A model generated the notes under the pieces. That model was not told the DNA's origin, searched no databases, and worked only from the letters and a program-made list of their open reading frames with translations. Both the position numbers and the translations under genes were made by a program. A DNA stretch of 6,290 nt from an uncultured Lachnospiraceae bacterium (GTDB lineage: Bacteria > Bacillota_A > Clostridia > Lachnospirales > Lachnospiraceae): NCBI GenBank assembly GCA_902795715.1, contig CADBME010000189.1, positions 1 through 6,290 on the forward strand. Direction: 5' to 3'. This document shows positions 1 through 5,479 of this stretch, piece after piece (positions within the stretch are counted from its first letter, which is position 1; every line of letters starts with the position of its first letter).

Positions 1-139
1 CAGTCTCCTCCCGGGCAATTCCCAGAACCACCGTCATAAGGTTCTGTTGCCTGTTCATTGAAAACCAGCGGATATAACCGGCCGTCGTCAGGAAGGAGGC
101 ACTCACCGTCACTATATATGTTAAGACAATCCAGGGCAT
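1..139 (-). CDS. N-terminus of a membrane-anchored protein of unknown function (cut by window edge)
   Basis: This leftward reading frame starts at an ATG at 139-137 and runs open off the left edge, so only 46 residues are visible. The start is supported by an AGAGGTGG ribosome binding site ending about 7 bases upstream and by an in-frame TAA only a few codons further upstream. The visible protein begins MPWIVLTYIVTVSASF. Residues 3 to about 22 form one hydrophobic segment, followed by a basic and polar stretch (R-W-F-S-M-N-R-Q-Q) and a second mildly hydrophobic stretch, so an N-terminal signal anchor is likely. I do not recognise the family. The gene has its own promoter at 173-202, but I see no terminator between it and the nucleotidyltransferase upstream, so readthrough from that gene is possible. 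Confidence 0.65.
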   Translation of the reverse strand, partial: MPWIVLTYIVTVSASFLTTAGYIRWFSMNRQQNLMTVVLGIAREET

Positions 140-172
140 GATTCCACCACCTCTTTACATCATGATGCTATC

Positions 173-202
173 ATTCTAAAAGAATCGAAAGGATATCGTC
201 AA
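173..202 (-). promoter_or_regulatory. Sigma-A-type promoter for the partial membrane protein gene
   Basis: On the minus strand TTGACG (202-197) is followed after 18 bases by TAGAAT (178-173). Transcription would begin near 166, giving a leader of about 25 bases that contains the ribosome binding site of the gene starting at 139. Shifting the -10 by one base gives TTAGAA with a 17-base spacer. Confidence 0.55.
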
Positions 203-242
203 TCCTCCTCTTTTTTCTCCTCTGACACCCGGGCAGCTGTCT

Positions 243-1184
243 TTATTTCCATAAATATTTGGGATAGCGGCAGCCGGCCGGATCCTGGCCATCAGATTTC
301 ATGGATTCAATGGCAGCGGTTACCATGGACTTATCCTCCTGATAGGTAACTCCATACCATTTATCCTCGGACTCTTCTACCTTTACGGTAGCTTTCTTTT
401 CCCTGAGAAGGTCCTCCACGACAGAAGGAAGAAAATACTCGCATTTCAGAGGATTGGCAGAAAGATGCCGGTCAAGAAAAGCCGGAAATCTCTTTTCCAG
501 TTCATCAAGGAAGCCCCGGGAAAAGCCCCAGCAGTTCATGGAGACAGGTGTCCCGTCCGGGATGGGAGTCCAGGAAGCTCCATCGTCTGTCGTGTAGGCT
601 GCACCGCCATCTATTTTTTCGATTCTTGTTCTCTCATTAATCTCAGTCAGATAGTGATCATGGTCCACCTTACAGACGCCCCGGGCCACATGCCCGTTTT
701 CGGTAATCGTGTTCTCGATATGGAAGCCGACCATCACATAGCGGTAAAGATCATCATCCTCATAGGTGACCAGAGAATGATAAAGTATGTCAAAGGCCTT
801 TGGCCCATAATAATCATCTGCATTGATTACGGCAAAGGGTCCGTCCACCTGATCTTTACAGCAGAGGACTGCATGACCGGTTCCGAAAGGCTTGACTCTG
901 CCCTCGGGCACTTCATAACCCTGCGGAAGACGGTCAAGCTCCTGGAAAACGTAAGAGACCTGAATGTAAGGCTCGATTCTCCTGCCGATCATTTCCTTAA
1001 AATCTTCTTCGATCTCGTGTTTAATGATAAATACCACTTTTTTAAAGCCGGCCCTTATCGCATCATAGACCGAGAAATCCAGGATCGTGTGCCCCTCCCG
1101 GTCTACCGGATCCATCTGTTTCAAGCCGCCATACCGGCTTCCCATGCCTGCTGCCAGAACAACAAGTGTCGGTTCTTTTTTCAA
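243..1184 (-). CDS. Sugar-phosphate-type nucleotidyltransferase (NTP_transferase fold)
   Basis: A cytoplasmic protein of 313 residues, predicted to transfer a nucleotidyl group from an NTP to a phosphorylated sugar or similar small acceptor. The signature loop of the GT-A-like NTP_transferase fold lies at residues 8-24 (VVLAAGMGSRYGGLKQ), with the G-x-G-S-R phosphate-binding turn and the following Lys. An acidic metal-binding motif, N-A-D-D-Y-Y-G, lies at about 121-127, and G-T-G-H-A at about 101-105 fits the base or sugar pocket. The C-terminal third lacks visible hexapeptide repeats, so this is not a GlmU or GlgC type; the substrate cannot be told from sequence. Start choice: GGAG directly abuts the ATG at 1193-1191, which leaves no spacer. 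It lies 9 bases before an in-frame TTG at 1184-1182, which gives a protein beginning (M)KKEPTLVV. I therefore prefer the TTG; the ATG would add three residues. The gene is monocistronic or cotranscribed with the partial gene to its left. Confidence 0.85.
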   Translation of the reverse strand: MKKEPTLVVLAAGMGSRYGGLKQMDPVDREGHTILDFSVYDAIRAGFKKVVFIIKHEIEEDFKEMIGRRIEPYIQVSYVFQELDRLPQGYEVPEGRVKPFGTGHAVLCCKDQVDGPFAVINADDYYGPKAFDILYHSLVTYEDDDLYRYVMVGFHIENTITENGHVARGVCKVDHDHYLTEINERTRIEKIDGGAAYTTDDGASWTPIPDGTPVSMNCWGFSRGFLDELEKRFPAFLDRHLSANPLKCEYFLPSVVEDLLREKKATVKVEESEDKWYGVTYQEDKSMVTAAIESMKSDGQDPAGCRYPKYLWK

Positions 1185-1212
1185 TTGAATCATCTCCTAT
1201 CTCTTGATAACC

Positions 1213-1241
1213 ATTATATCCTGTCTGTCCTATCATACCAT
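1213..1241 (-). promoter_or_regulatory. Promoter of the nucleotidyltransferase gene
   Basis: A perfect TATAAT -10 box lies on the minus strand at 1218-1213. The hexamer 17 bases upstream (1241-1236, ATGGTA) is a poor -35. Transcription would start near 1206, only about 8 bases before the AGGAG ribosome binding site. The weak -35 suggests an activator or a low basal rate, which is an inference. Confidence 0.5.
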
Positions 1242-1245
1242 ACAT

Positions 1246-1304
1246 CCCGGCCGGACAACAGGCCGTCCGTAAGAAGAGGCCCTCTAATTCTTCTCCAAGG
1301 CCGG
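1246..1304. repeat. GC-rich cluster of inverted repeats in the divergent intergenic region
   Basis: CCGGCC at 1247-1252 is the exact inverse of GGCCGG at 1299-1304. Nested between them are GGAC/GTCC at 1253-1268, AGAAGA/TCTTCT at 1272-1294, and an AGAGG-C-CCTCT dyad at 1275-1285. The block sits just upstream of the leftward nucleotidyltransferase promoter and about 95 bases upstream of the rightward araC-type promoter. No T-run follows on either strand, so it is not a simple terminator. A role as an operator or a decayed repeat is possible. Confidence 0.4.
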
Positions 1305-1396
1305 TCTGGCGGGTAAAATTAGGTGAATATATAGATAATTTATGGTAGTTCGTTGCATTTTTTATCGGATTTATCAAAAAGTTAACATTTAAATAA

Positions 1397-1425
1397 TTGT
1401 AATTTCCCTGTAAAACCTTTATAAT
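1397..1425 (+). promoter_or_regulatory. Promoter of the AraC-family regulator gene
   Basis: TTGTAA at 1397-1402 and a consensus TATAAT at 1420-1425 are separated by exactly 17 bases. The preceding 80 bases are AT-rich, which could serve as an UP element. Transcription would begin near 1432, leaving a leader of about 120 bases before the start codon at 1553. Confidence 0.65.
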
Positions 1426-1461
1426 AAAAAGCAAATGTATCTGAATAATACCGGTCTTTTC

Positions 1462-1489
1462 TCTTGTCTCCATAAATCCGAAGACAAGA
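1462..1489 (+). repeat. 8-bp inverted repeat (hairpin) in the araC-type leader
   Basis: TCTTGTCT at 1462-1469 pairs perfectly with AGACAAGA at 1482-1489 around a 12-base loop. It lies within the untranslated leader, about 30 bases after the predicted transcription start and about 60 bases before the start codon. It could be a dyad operator for autoregulation or an RNA hairpin; there is no T-run, so it is not a terminator by itself. Confidence 0.4.
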
Positions 1490-1552
1490 TGTTCAGGATG
1501 GGTTTTGGACACAAAGATTCATTATTGTGAGCGTCAGAAAGGAGGGGCTGTA

Positions 1553-2386
1553 ATGCCACAATATCGATATACTGTTCAGCAACATAATATCAACTCAAAA
1601 TACTCTTCCAGGCTATCCCATGTAAATCTCTATCATCTGAATCAGCCAAGCATGGATATCTATCCGGGCTACCCCTACACCAAAATCATATATTTCAGGG
1701 AAGGAAGCGCAGCTGTTTCTTTTGATCAGCATGAAATGACTTTAAAGAAGCACGATATTCTGATACTGAATCCGGGCAATTCACGTTTCTCCCTCCTCAT
1801 CGGGGAAAAACCTCTGGATATTGTCTCTCTGGGCATCGAAAACATGTCTTTTGCTGATATGCCGCCCTCCGGAAGAATCCTTTCTATAAGAGATAGTGAA
1901 CTGATAAAAACCCTTCCACCGGTAATCGATTTAATCATTTCGGAACTTCAGGAACAGGCTGAGGATTATGCCGTCATGGCCAACATGTACCTGCGCATCA
2001 TATTGATCTGGCTGCAAAGGTATTTTGGACTGGAGTGTGTAAACTCAACAAAAGAAAAGAGGGGAAGAGATTGCAGCATCGTAAAAGAATACCTTGATAC
2101 CCACTACAAACAGAACCTGACACTTGACATTCTTTCTGCTGAAAGCGGCATGAACAAGTATTATCTGGTTCATTCTTTTACAAAACTCTACGGCTGTTCC
2201 CCTATCAGCTACCTGAATGAAAAGCGTATTGAGGAAAGCAAAAACCTGCTTGAAAACACGGATATGTCGATTGCGGAAATTGCATCGGAATTGGGCTTCT
2301 CGTCCCAATCTTATTTCTCCCAGTCCTTTAAGAAAAACACTTATATGACCCCCAATGAATATCGAAGATCAACCAGATTATTGTAA
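1553..2386 (+). CDS. AraC-family transcriptional regulator
   Basis: A 277-residue DNA-binding regulator with the usual AraC layout and length. The N-terminal part (about 20-105) is a cupin-like ligand or sensing domain: it has the strand-rich stretch ending K-K-H-D-I-L-I-L-N-P-G, typical of AraC_binding domains in carbohydrate regulators. A helical linker at about 115-160 probably dimerises. The C-terminal HTH_18 domain (about 175-275) has two helix-turn-helix units, at about 190-212 (L-T-L-D-I-L-S-A-E-S-G-M-N) and about 239-262 (S-I-A-E-I-A-S-E-L-G-F-S). It is followed by the hallmark Y-F-S-Q-S-F-K and T-P-N-E-Y-R-R segments. The start is the ATG at 1553, because AGAAAGGAGG lies 7-8 bases before it; an upstream in-frame TTG at 1505 has no such site. 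The gene is divergent from the nucleotidyltransferase, which makes that gene a candidate target. The effector is not deducible, though a sugar is common for the family. Confidence 0.93.
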   Translation: MPQYRYTVQQHNINSKYSSRLSHVNLYHLNQPSMDIYPGYPYTKIIYFREGSAAVSFDQHEMTLKKHDILILNPGNSRFSLLIGEKPLDIVSLGIENMSFADMPPSGRILSIRDSELIKTLPPVIDLIISELQEQAEDYAVMANMYLRIILIWLQRYFGLECVNSTKEKRGRDCSIVKEYLDTHYKQNLTLDILSAESGMNKYYLVHSFTKLYGCSPISYLNEKRIEESKNLLENTDMSIAEIASELGFSSQSYFSQSFKKNTYMTPNEYRRSTRLL

Positions 2387-2389
2387 AAG

Positions 2390-2429
2390 AAAGGTAATGA
2401 GATTTTTTAAAAATTTCATTACCTTTTTT
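2390..2429. terminator. Bidirectional intrinsic terminator between araC-type gene and CPBP operon
   Basis: GGTAATGA at 2393-2400 pairs with TCATTACC at 2416-2423. The helix continues inward through an AT-rich section (ATTTT with AAAAT) to a very small loop. On the plus strand it is followed by TTTTTT at 2424-2429 and starts four bases after the regulator's stop codon. On the minus strand the stem is followed by TTTCTTTTAC, so it can also end the leftward operon, whose last gene stops at 2454. Confidence 0.9.
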
Positions 2430-2453
2430 CTGCTCAATACTTCACTTTGAAAT

Positions 2454-3626
2454 CTATCCTCTTTCTATGAGAAAGGCATAAACCAGGCATATAAGGCATC
2501 CCAGGGCAAAGCAGACATCCGGCTTCCAGGAAGTCGCAGCCTCACTGTCCTCAGCCTCTGCAAATCCGGTCCCCTTATCCTCCTGACTATGTTGGGGGGA
2601 TATGCTGCTTTTGTCCGGATGACACTGCCGGGACGACAGGCTCAGCCTGTAGTAAAGGCAGATGATGACCACAAAGAAAACTATGCAGATCAGGACCGGC
2701 ACCAGACCAAAAACAAGAGGTTGCCAGTTCAGTCTTCCGGCCTGATTCGTCAGAATCCCCCTCATGTTTACCGGATCCGCCATGCTTTGGGCAAAGGCCT
2801 CCCTGCCGGCAAATCTTTCAGCAAAAAAAACATTCAGGACTGTGATCCCGTTAAAAGTCATGTGAAGAATCATTGAGCAAATCACATTTCCCGTCTTCCA
2901 AACAGTCCATCCCAGGAAAATCCCCATGACAAAGGCATAGATCATCTGATTAAAATTCATATGAAGAAGGGCAAAGCAGGCAGAGGAGACAAGGATTGCC
3001 TTCCATTTTCCCGAAATACTTGCAAAAATCAGTCCCCGGAATAATAATTCTTCTACAAAAGCCGGAAGAAGAGCCAAAGATATGAGGGCCGGGAAAAGAC
3101 TGCCGGCGCTTTGAATCACTTCCTCTCCGATCTGGGGTTCGAAAAATATCATGGACAAAATATTCACATAGGACGATATAAAATACATCAAAAAAGCTGC
3201 AGGAATCAGCAGAAGAAGTGCAGACAATGAACCCGGTTTCCTGATTCCACAGAAAATGCGGATGGGAAGACCGACCTTGCAGCTGATCCAGCATGCATAG
3301 GAAAACTGAATCATATAGAGGGAAATCATCAGAAAGTTGTCCGATTCCTTCCAAAACATCAGAAGACAAATCAGGACAAGGCCCACAAGGCCAGTCACGA
3401 TCATTTTTCTTCTCTGATCCGGTCTTCCTGTCTGTGTGTCAAAATGATTTGCTGAAAATATCTGTTCAGACTGATACATGCACCAGCAGGAAAAAAACCA
3501 GAAAGCCGCCAGAATCAGAAAGTTTATCCGGCGGAAATCATAAACTGCTGCGATCAGGCAGGAGGCAGCCAAATATACAATGACCAATCCGCACCATATA
3601 ATATTTGCCCGTTTACAATTGCCCAT
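2454..3626 (-). CDS. CPBP-family intramembrane metalloprotease
   Basis: A 390-residue multi-pass membrane protein of the CPBP (Abi/CAAX protease-like, Rce1-related) family. The three family motifs are present: E-E-L-L-F-R-G with Glu192, Glu193 and Arg197; F-A-L-L-H-M-N-F-N with His222; and H-M-T-F-N with His255 and Asn259. These form the metal-dependent active site inside the membrane. I count about eight or nine hydrophobic segments. After the core comes another helix (about 306-328), a hydrophilic, acidic tail of about 40 residues, and a final hydrophobic segment ending near the C-terminus, which is more than a minimal CPBP protein has. The start is the ATG at 3626, with GGAGGT 4-5 bases upstream; a longer frame from 3689 would overlap the upstream gene and has no such site. 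It lies 25 bases after the cvfB-like gene and is last in the operon. Substrate unknown; bacterial relatives include bacteriocin self-immunity and peptide-processing enzymes. Confidence 0.9.
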   Translation of the reverse strand: MGNCKRANIIWCGLVIVYLAASCLIAAVYDFRRINFLILAAFWFFSCWCMYQSEQIFSANHFDTQTGRPDQRRKMIVTGLVGLVLICLLMFWKESDNFLMISLYMIQFSYACWISCKVGLPIRIFCGIRKPGSLSALLLLIPAAFLMYFISSYVNILSMIFFEPQIGEEVIQSAGSLFPALISLALLPAFVEELLFRGLIFASISGKWKAILVSSACFALLHMNFNQMIYAFVMGIFLGWTVWKTGNVICSMILHMTFNGITVLNVFFAERFAGREAFAQSMADPVNMRGILTNQAGRLNWQPLVFGLVPVLICIVFFVVIICLYYRLSLSSRQCHPDKSSISPQHSQEDKGTGFAEAEDSEAATSWKPDVCFALGCLICLVYAFLIERG

Positions 3627-3651
3627 GCTTACCTCCAGGCTGCCTTCTCTG

Positions 3652-4509
3652 TCATTTCCTGTCATCTGATGGGAGGGAATAAATACCATCCTTTTCGATT
3701 CGGATCCTCCTCATCTTATACAATCTTCCGATTGCCCTCTTAAACTCATTTTTACTCATGCCGAATTCGCGCCGTATATCTTCCGGAGCCGACTTGTCAT
3801 GGAAAGGAAGGAAGCCGTCATTTTCTTTGAGCATCTCATCGATCTTCATGGCATCCTCATCCATCTGGATATAAGCCTTCCTGCGAAGACTGAGGTTAAG
3901 CTTACCGTCTTCCCTCACAGCTACAACACGGCACTCAACCTCTTCCCCGGGCCTGACCTTCCGAATCAATTCCTTTTTCTGGATCAGACCGTGATAAAGT
4001 CTGTCCACCGCCACAAAAGCACCATACTCCGGATTCAGGCTGATCACAAGAGCAGACACCATATCCTCTTTCCGGTAAGGTGAATCGGTTGACAGATAAT
4101 CATAAACCTTCATGGTTGCGCACAGTCGGCTGCTCTTATCCACATAGAGAACAGCCGGCAGTCGATCCCCCTTCTCCACTTTCCTGGTCTGTTCACTGTA
4201 GGGAAGAAGAAGGTCCTTTGAAAGCCCCCATTTGAGGAAAGCCCCAATCTTGTTTACCTGGGCAACCTCCAGGACCCCAAGCTGCCCCAGCTCGATGGCC
4301 GGCGTCTCCCTGGTCGCAATCAGGCGGTCATCCGAATCCCTGTAAAGAAAAACTTCAATTTCATCTCCCCGCTTCAGTCCCGGCGGAACCTGCTTTCTGG
4401 GAAGAAGAACACAATCCTGCTTCTTATCACCTGGTTCCGAATCGGCCAGGTAAAGGCCGAAATCGGTCTTATGGTCCACATACATCATCTGTTTTTTTCC
4501 TAAAATCAT
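3652..4509 (-). CDS. cvfB: CvfB/YitL-like S1-domain RNA-binding protein
   Basis: A cytoplasmic protein of 285 residues, close to the usual 280-300 of the CvfB/YitL family. Three S1-like OB folds run from about 2-68, 74-134 and 150-208. The third is the clearest: it has the E-Y-G-A-F-V-A-V-D turn and ends G-K-L-N-L-S-L-R, as in ribosomal protein S1 repeats. A winged-helix domain follows at about 216-280 (F-G-M-S-K-N-E-F-K-R-A-I-G-R-L-Y, then I-E-K-D-G-I-Y). This S1-S1-S1-winged-helix order is the CvfB architecture. CvfB of Staphylococcus aureus is an RNA-binding protein affecting virulence gene expression; the role here is inferred from family only. The start is the ATG at 4509, with AGAGGG 8 bases upstream; an ATG 14 codons earlier (4551) has no ribosome binding site. 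The gene follows the thioesterase by 57 bases and precedes the CPBP protease gene by 25, so one operon is likely. Confidence 0.9.
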   Translation of the reverse strand: MILGKKQMMYVDHKTDFGLYLADSEPGDKKQDCVLLPRKQVPPGLKRGDEIEVFLYRDSDDRLIATRETPAIELGQLGVLEVAQVNKIGAFLKWGLSKDLLLPYSEQTRKVEKGDRLPAVLYVDKSSRLCATMKVYDYLSTDSPYRKEDMVSALVISLNPEYGAFVAVDRLYHGLIQKKELIRKVRPGEEVECRVVAVREDGKLNLSLRRKAYIQMDEDAMKIDEMLKENDGFLPFHDKSAPEDIRREFGMSKNEFKRAIGRLYKMRRIRIEKDGIYSLPSDDRK

Positions 4510-4566
4510 AACTATTTCCCTCTTATTTTTTTGAAGCCAGGAATCTGTCACATGTAATCAGGCAAA

Positions 4567-5268
4567 CTATTCAAGCGACAGGTAAGCCAGAAGATCATGT
4601 TCCTGATTCTCATAGCGAAAGACAATCTTATCTCCCAGGTCCTGGCGTGACACAAGAATATGATCTCCCAGAAGAGCGGCCTTTCTGTAATCGATCCGCA
4701 CCCGGTCGATTTCCTCATGTGCCACCAGATTTTCAGTCCACATGGCATAATAGTTGTTATTGACATGGCGGTTGGTATCAAGATGAATCTCCGATATGTC
4801 AAACTCGCTGACAGGGTCCCATTGGTCCCCGGCACGAATCTTTCTCTTGATCTTTACCTTGACATCCCCCGGATCCGGCACAAAAGCCCGGGACATCTCC
4901 TCAGAAACTCTGGTCGGCAGCAGGGATTCCGTATCCATCAGAATCCATACCGAATCCGCAGATACCAGGACATGTCCCTCCACGTCACGAATTTCAAACC
5001 GTCGATAACCGTAGTGCCCCTTCATCTTGTAGGGATGGGTGATCACCGAGAGGTCCTCGAACATCCTGGGACGTCTGCCGATCTTAATGTCATAAGCAAG
5101 TAAAAACCATGCCAGATGGTGGATTCTGTTGTAGGCGATTCCATAGCCGATCTGCTCCGACTGGAAAGTGGCGGTATCCTGAAAATAATTCAGGAGCTGA
5201 TGGAGCGGCACGGTTCCATCCCCGGAACACTCACTGTATCGCACTGTGATATTCATTGTGTATTCCAT
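4567..5268 (-). CDS. Acyl-ACP thioesterase (FatA/FatB-like, double hotdog)
   Basis: A cytoplasmic enzyme of 233 residues that should hydrolyse acyl-acyl carrier protein to free fatty acid and ACP, tapping the fatty acid synthesis cycle. It has the two-hotdog layout of the bacterial members of Acyl-ACP_TE. Hotdog 1 spans about 3-125, with R-Y-S-E-C, a central helix Q-D-T-A-T-F-Q-S-E-Q-I-G and the strand W-I-L-M-D-T-E at about 108-114. Hotdog 2 spans about 145-233 and carries the signature H-L-D-T-N-R-H-V-N-N-N-Y-Y at 162-174, where Asn166 and His168 correspond to the catalytic Asn/His of plant FAT enzymes. Plant proteins are longer because of transit peptides. The start is the ATG at 5268, with AGGAG 8 bases upstream; the frame can be extended to 5316 without a better site. 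It is the first gene of an operon with cvfB and the CPBP protease. Chain-length preference is not predictable from sequence alone. Confidence 0.92.
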   Translation of the reverse strand: MEYTMNITVRYSECSGDGTVPLHQLLNYFQDTATFQSEQIGYGIAYNRIHHLAWFLLAYDIKIGRRPRMFEDLSVITHPYKMKGHYGYRRFEIRDVEGHVLVSADSVWILMDTESLLPTRVSEEMSRAFVPDPGDVKVKIKRKIRAGDQWDPVSEFDISEIHLDTNRHVNNNYYAMWTENLVAHEEIDRVRIDYRKAALLGDHILVSRQDLGDKIVFRYENQEHDLLAYLSLE

Positions 5269-5296
5269 ATTTATGTCTCCTCTATAAATGTCTCCT
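5269..5296 (-). repeat. Tandem duplication of the ribosome binding site of the thioesterase gene
   Basis: On the minus strand AGGAGACATTTATA (5296-5283) is followed immediately by AGGAGACATAAAT (5281-5269), an imperfect direct repeat offset by 15 bases. Only the second copy is correctly spaced for the ATG at 5268. The first copy has no start codon at a suitable distance. Confidence 0.6.
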
Positions 5297-5344
5297 GCAT
5301 AAGGACTGTTAAACAAGAGTCTCTTACAATGGACTTTTTCCTAC

Positions 5345-5375
5345 ATGGAATGCAGCCTCCCTGCAGTTTTTCCAT
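5345..5375 (-). promoter_or_regulatory. Two-part hairpin in the thioesterase leader
   Basis: Reading leftward, ATGGAA (5375-5370) pairs with TTCCAT (5350-5345), and TGCAG (5365-5361) pairs with CTGCA (5355-5351). The loop is GGAGG, and there is a one-sided four-base AAAC bulge between the two helices. The exact pairing of both helices is seen directly; formation in RNA and any regulatory role are inferred. It matches no riboswitch class that I recognise. Confidence 0.4.
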
Positions 5376-5381
5376 AAAGGA

Positions 5382-5420
5382 AGGGACTCTGTTAACATAC
5401 ACAAGGTTAACAGAATCCCT
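5382..5420 (-). terminator. 15-bp inverted repeat between BMC gene and thioesterase (terminator or operator)
   Basis: Read leftward, AGGGATTCTGTTAAC pairs with GTTAACAGAGTCCCT around a nine-base loop, with a single T-G wobble. The stem is followed by TCCTTTATGG, an imperfect U-tract, and lies 59 bases after the BMC-domain gene's stop, so a weak terminator for that gene is plausible. Alternatively it is an operator: a weak promoter-like pair (TTGAAT, 17 bases, TAACCT) overlaps the upstream arm, and a related sequence recurs at 5301-5320. Confidence 0.45.
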
Positions 5421-5479
5421 CAGCAAATTCAATTACCATTCTCTTGTAAACCGGTAAATAGGAAATAAAAATCAAAACC

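Noticed and set aside
203..242. A terminator after the nucleotidyltransferase
   Set aside because: A GACAGCTG...GGGTGTC partial dyad exists, but its pairing is broken and it is followed by purines, not a T-run.
465..1316. A 283-codon rightward open frame opposite the nucleotidyltransferase
   Set aside because: It is antisense to a gene with clear family motifs, its composition is unlike a folded protein, it has no ribosome binding site, and it runs through the divergent promoter region.
2950..3369. A 139-codon leftward open frame inside the CPBP gene
   Set aside because: It is a shifted-frame shadow of the protease; the true frame carries all three family motifs without interruption.
2454..3626. 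The CPBP protein as a phage-defence (Abi) gene
   Set aside because: The old name Abi reflects family history. The gene sits in an operon with thioesterase and cvfB-like genes, and no defence or mobile genes are nearby.
4548..4835. A 95-codon leftward open frame inside the thioesterase gene
   Set aside because: It is a shifted-frame reading of the thioesterase, with no start signal and no recognisable domain.
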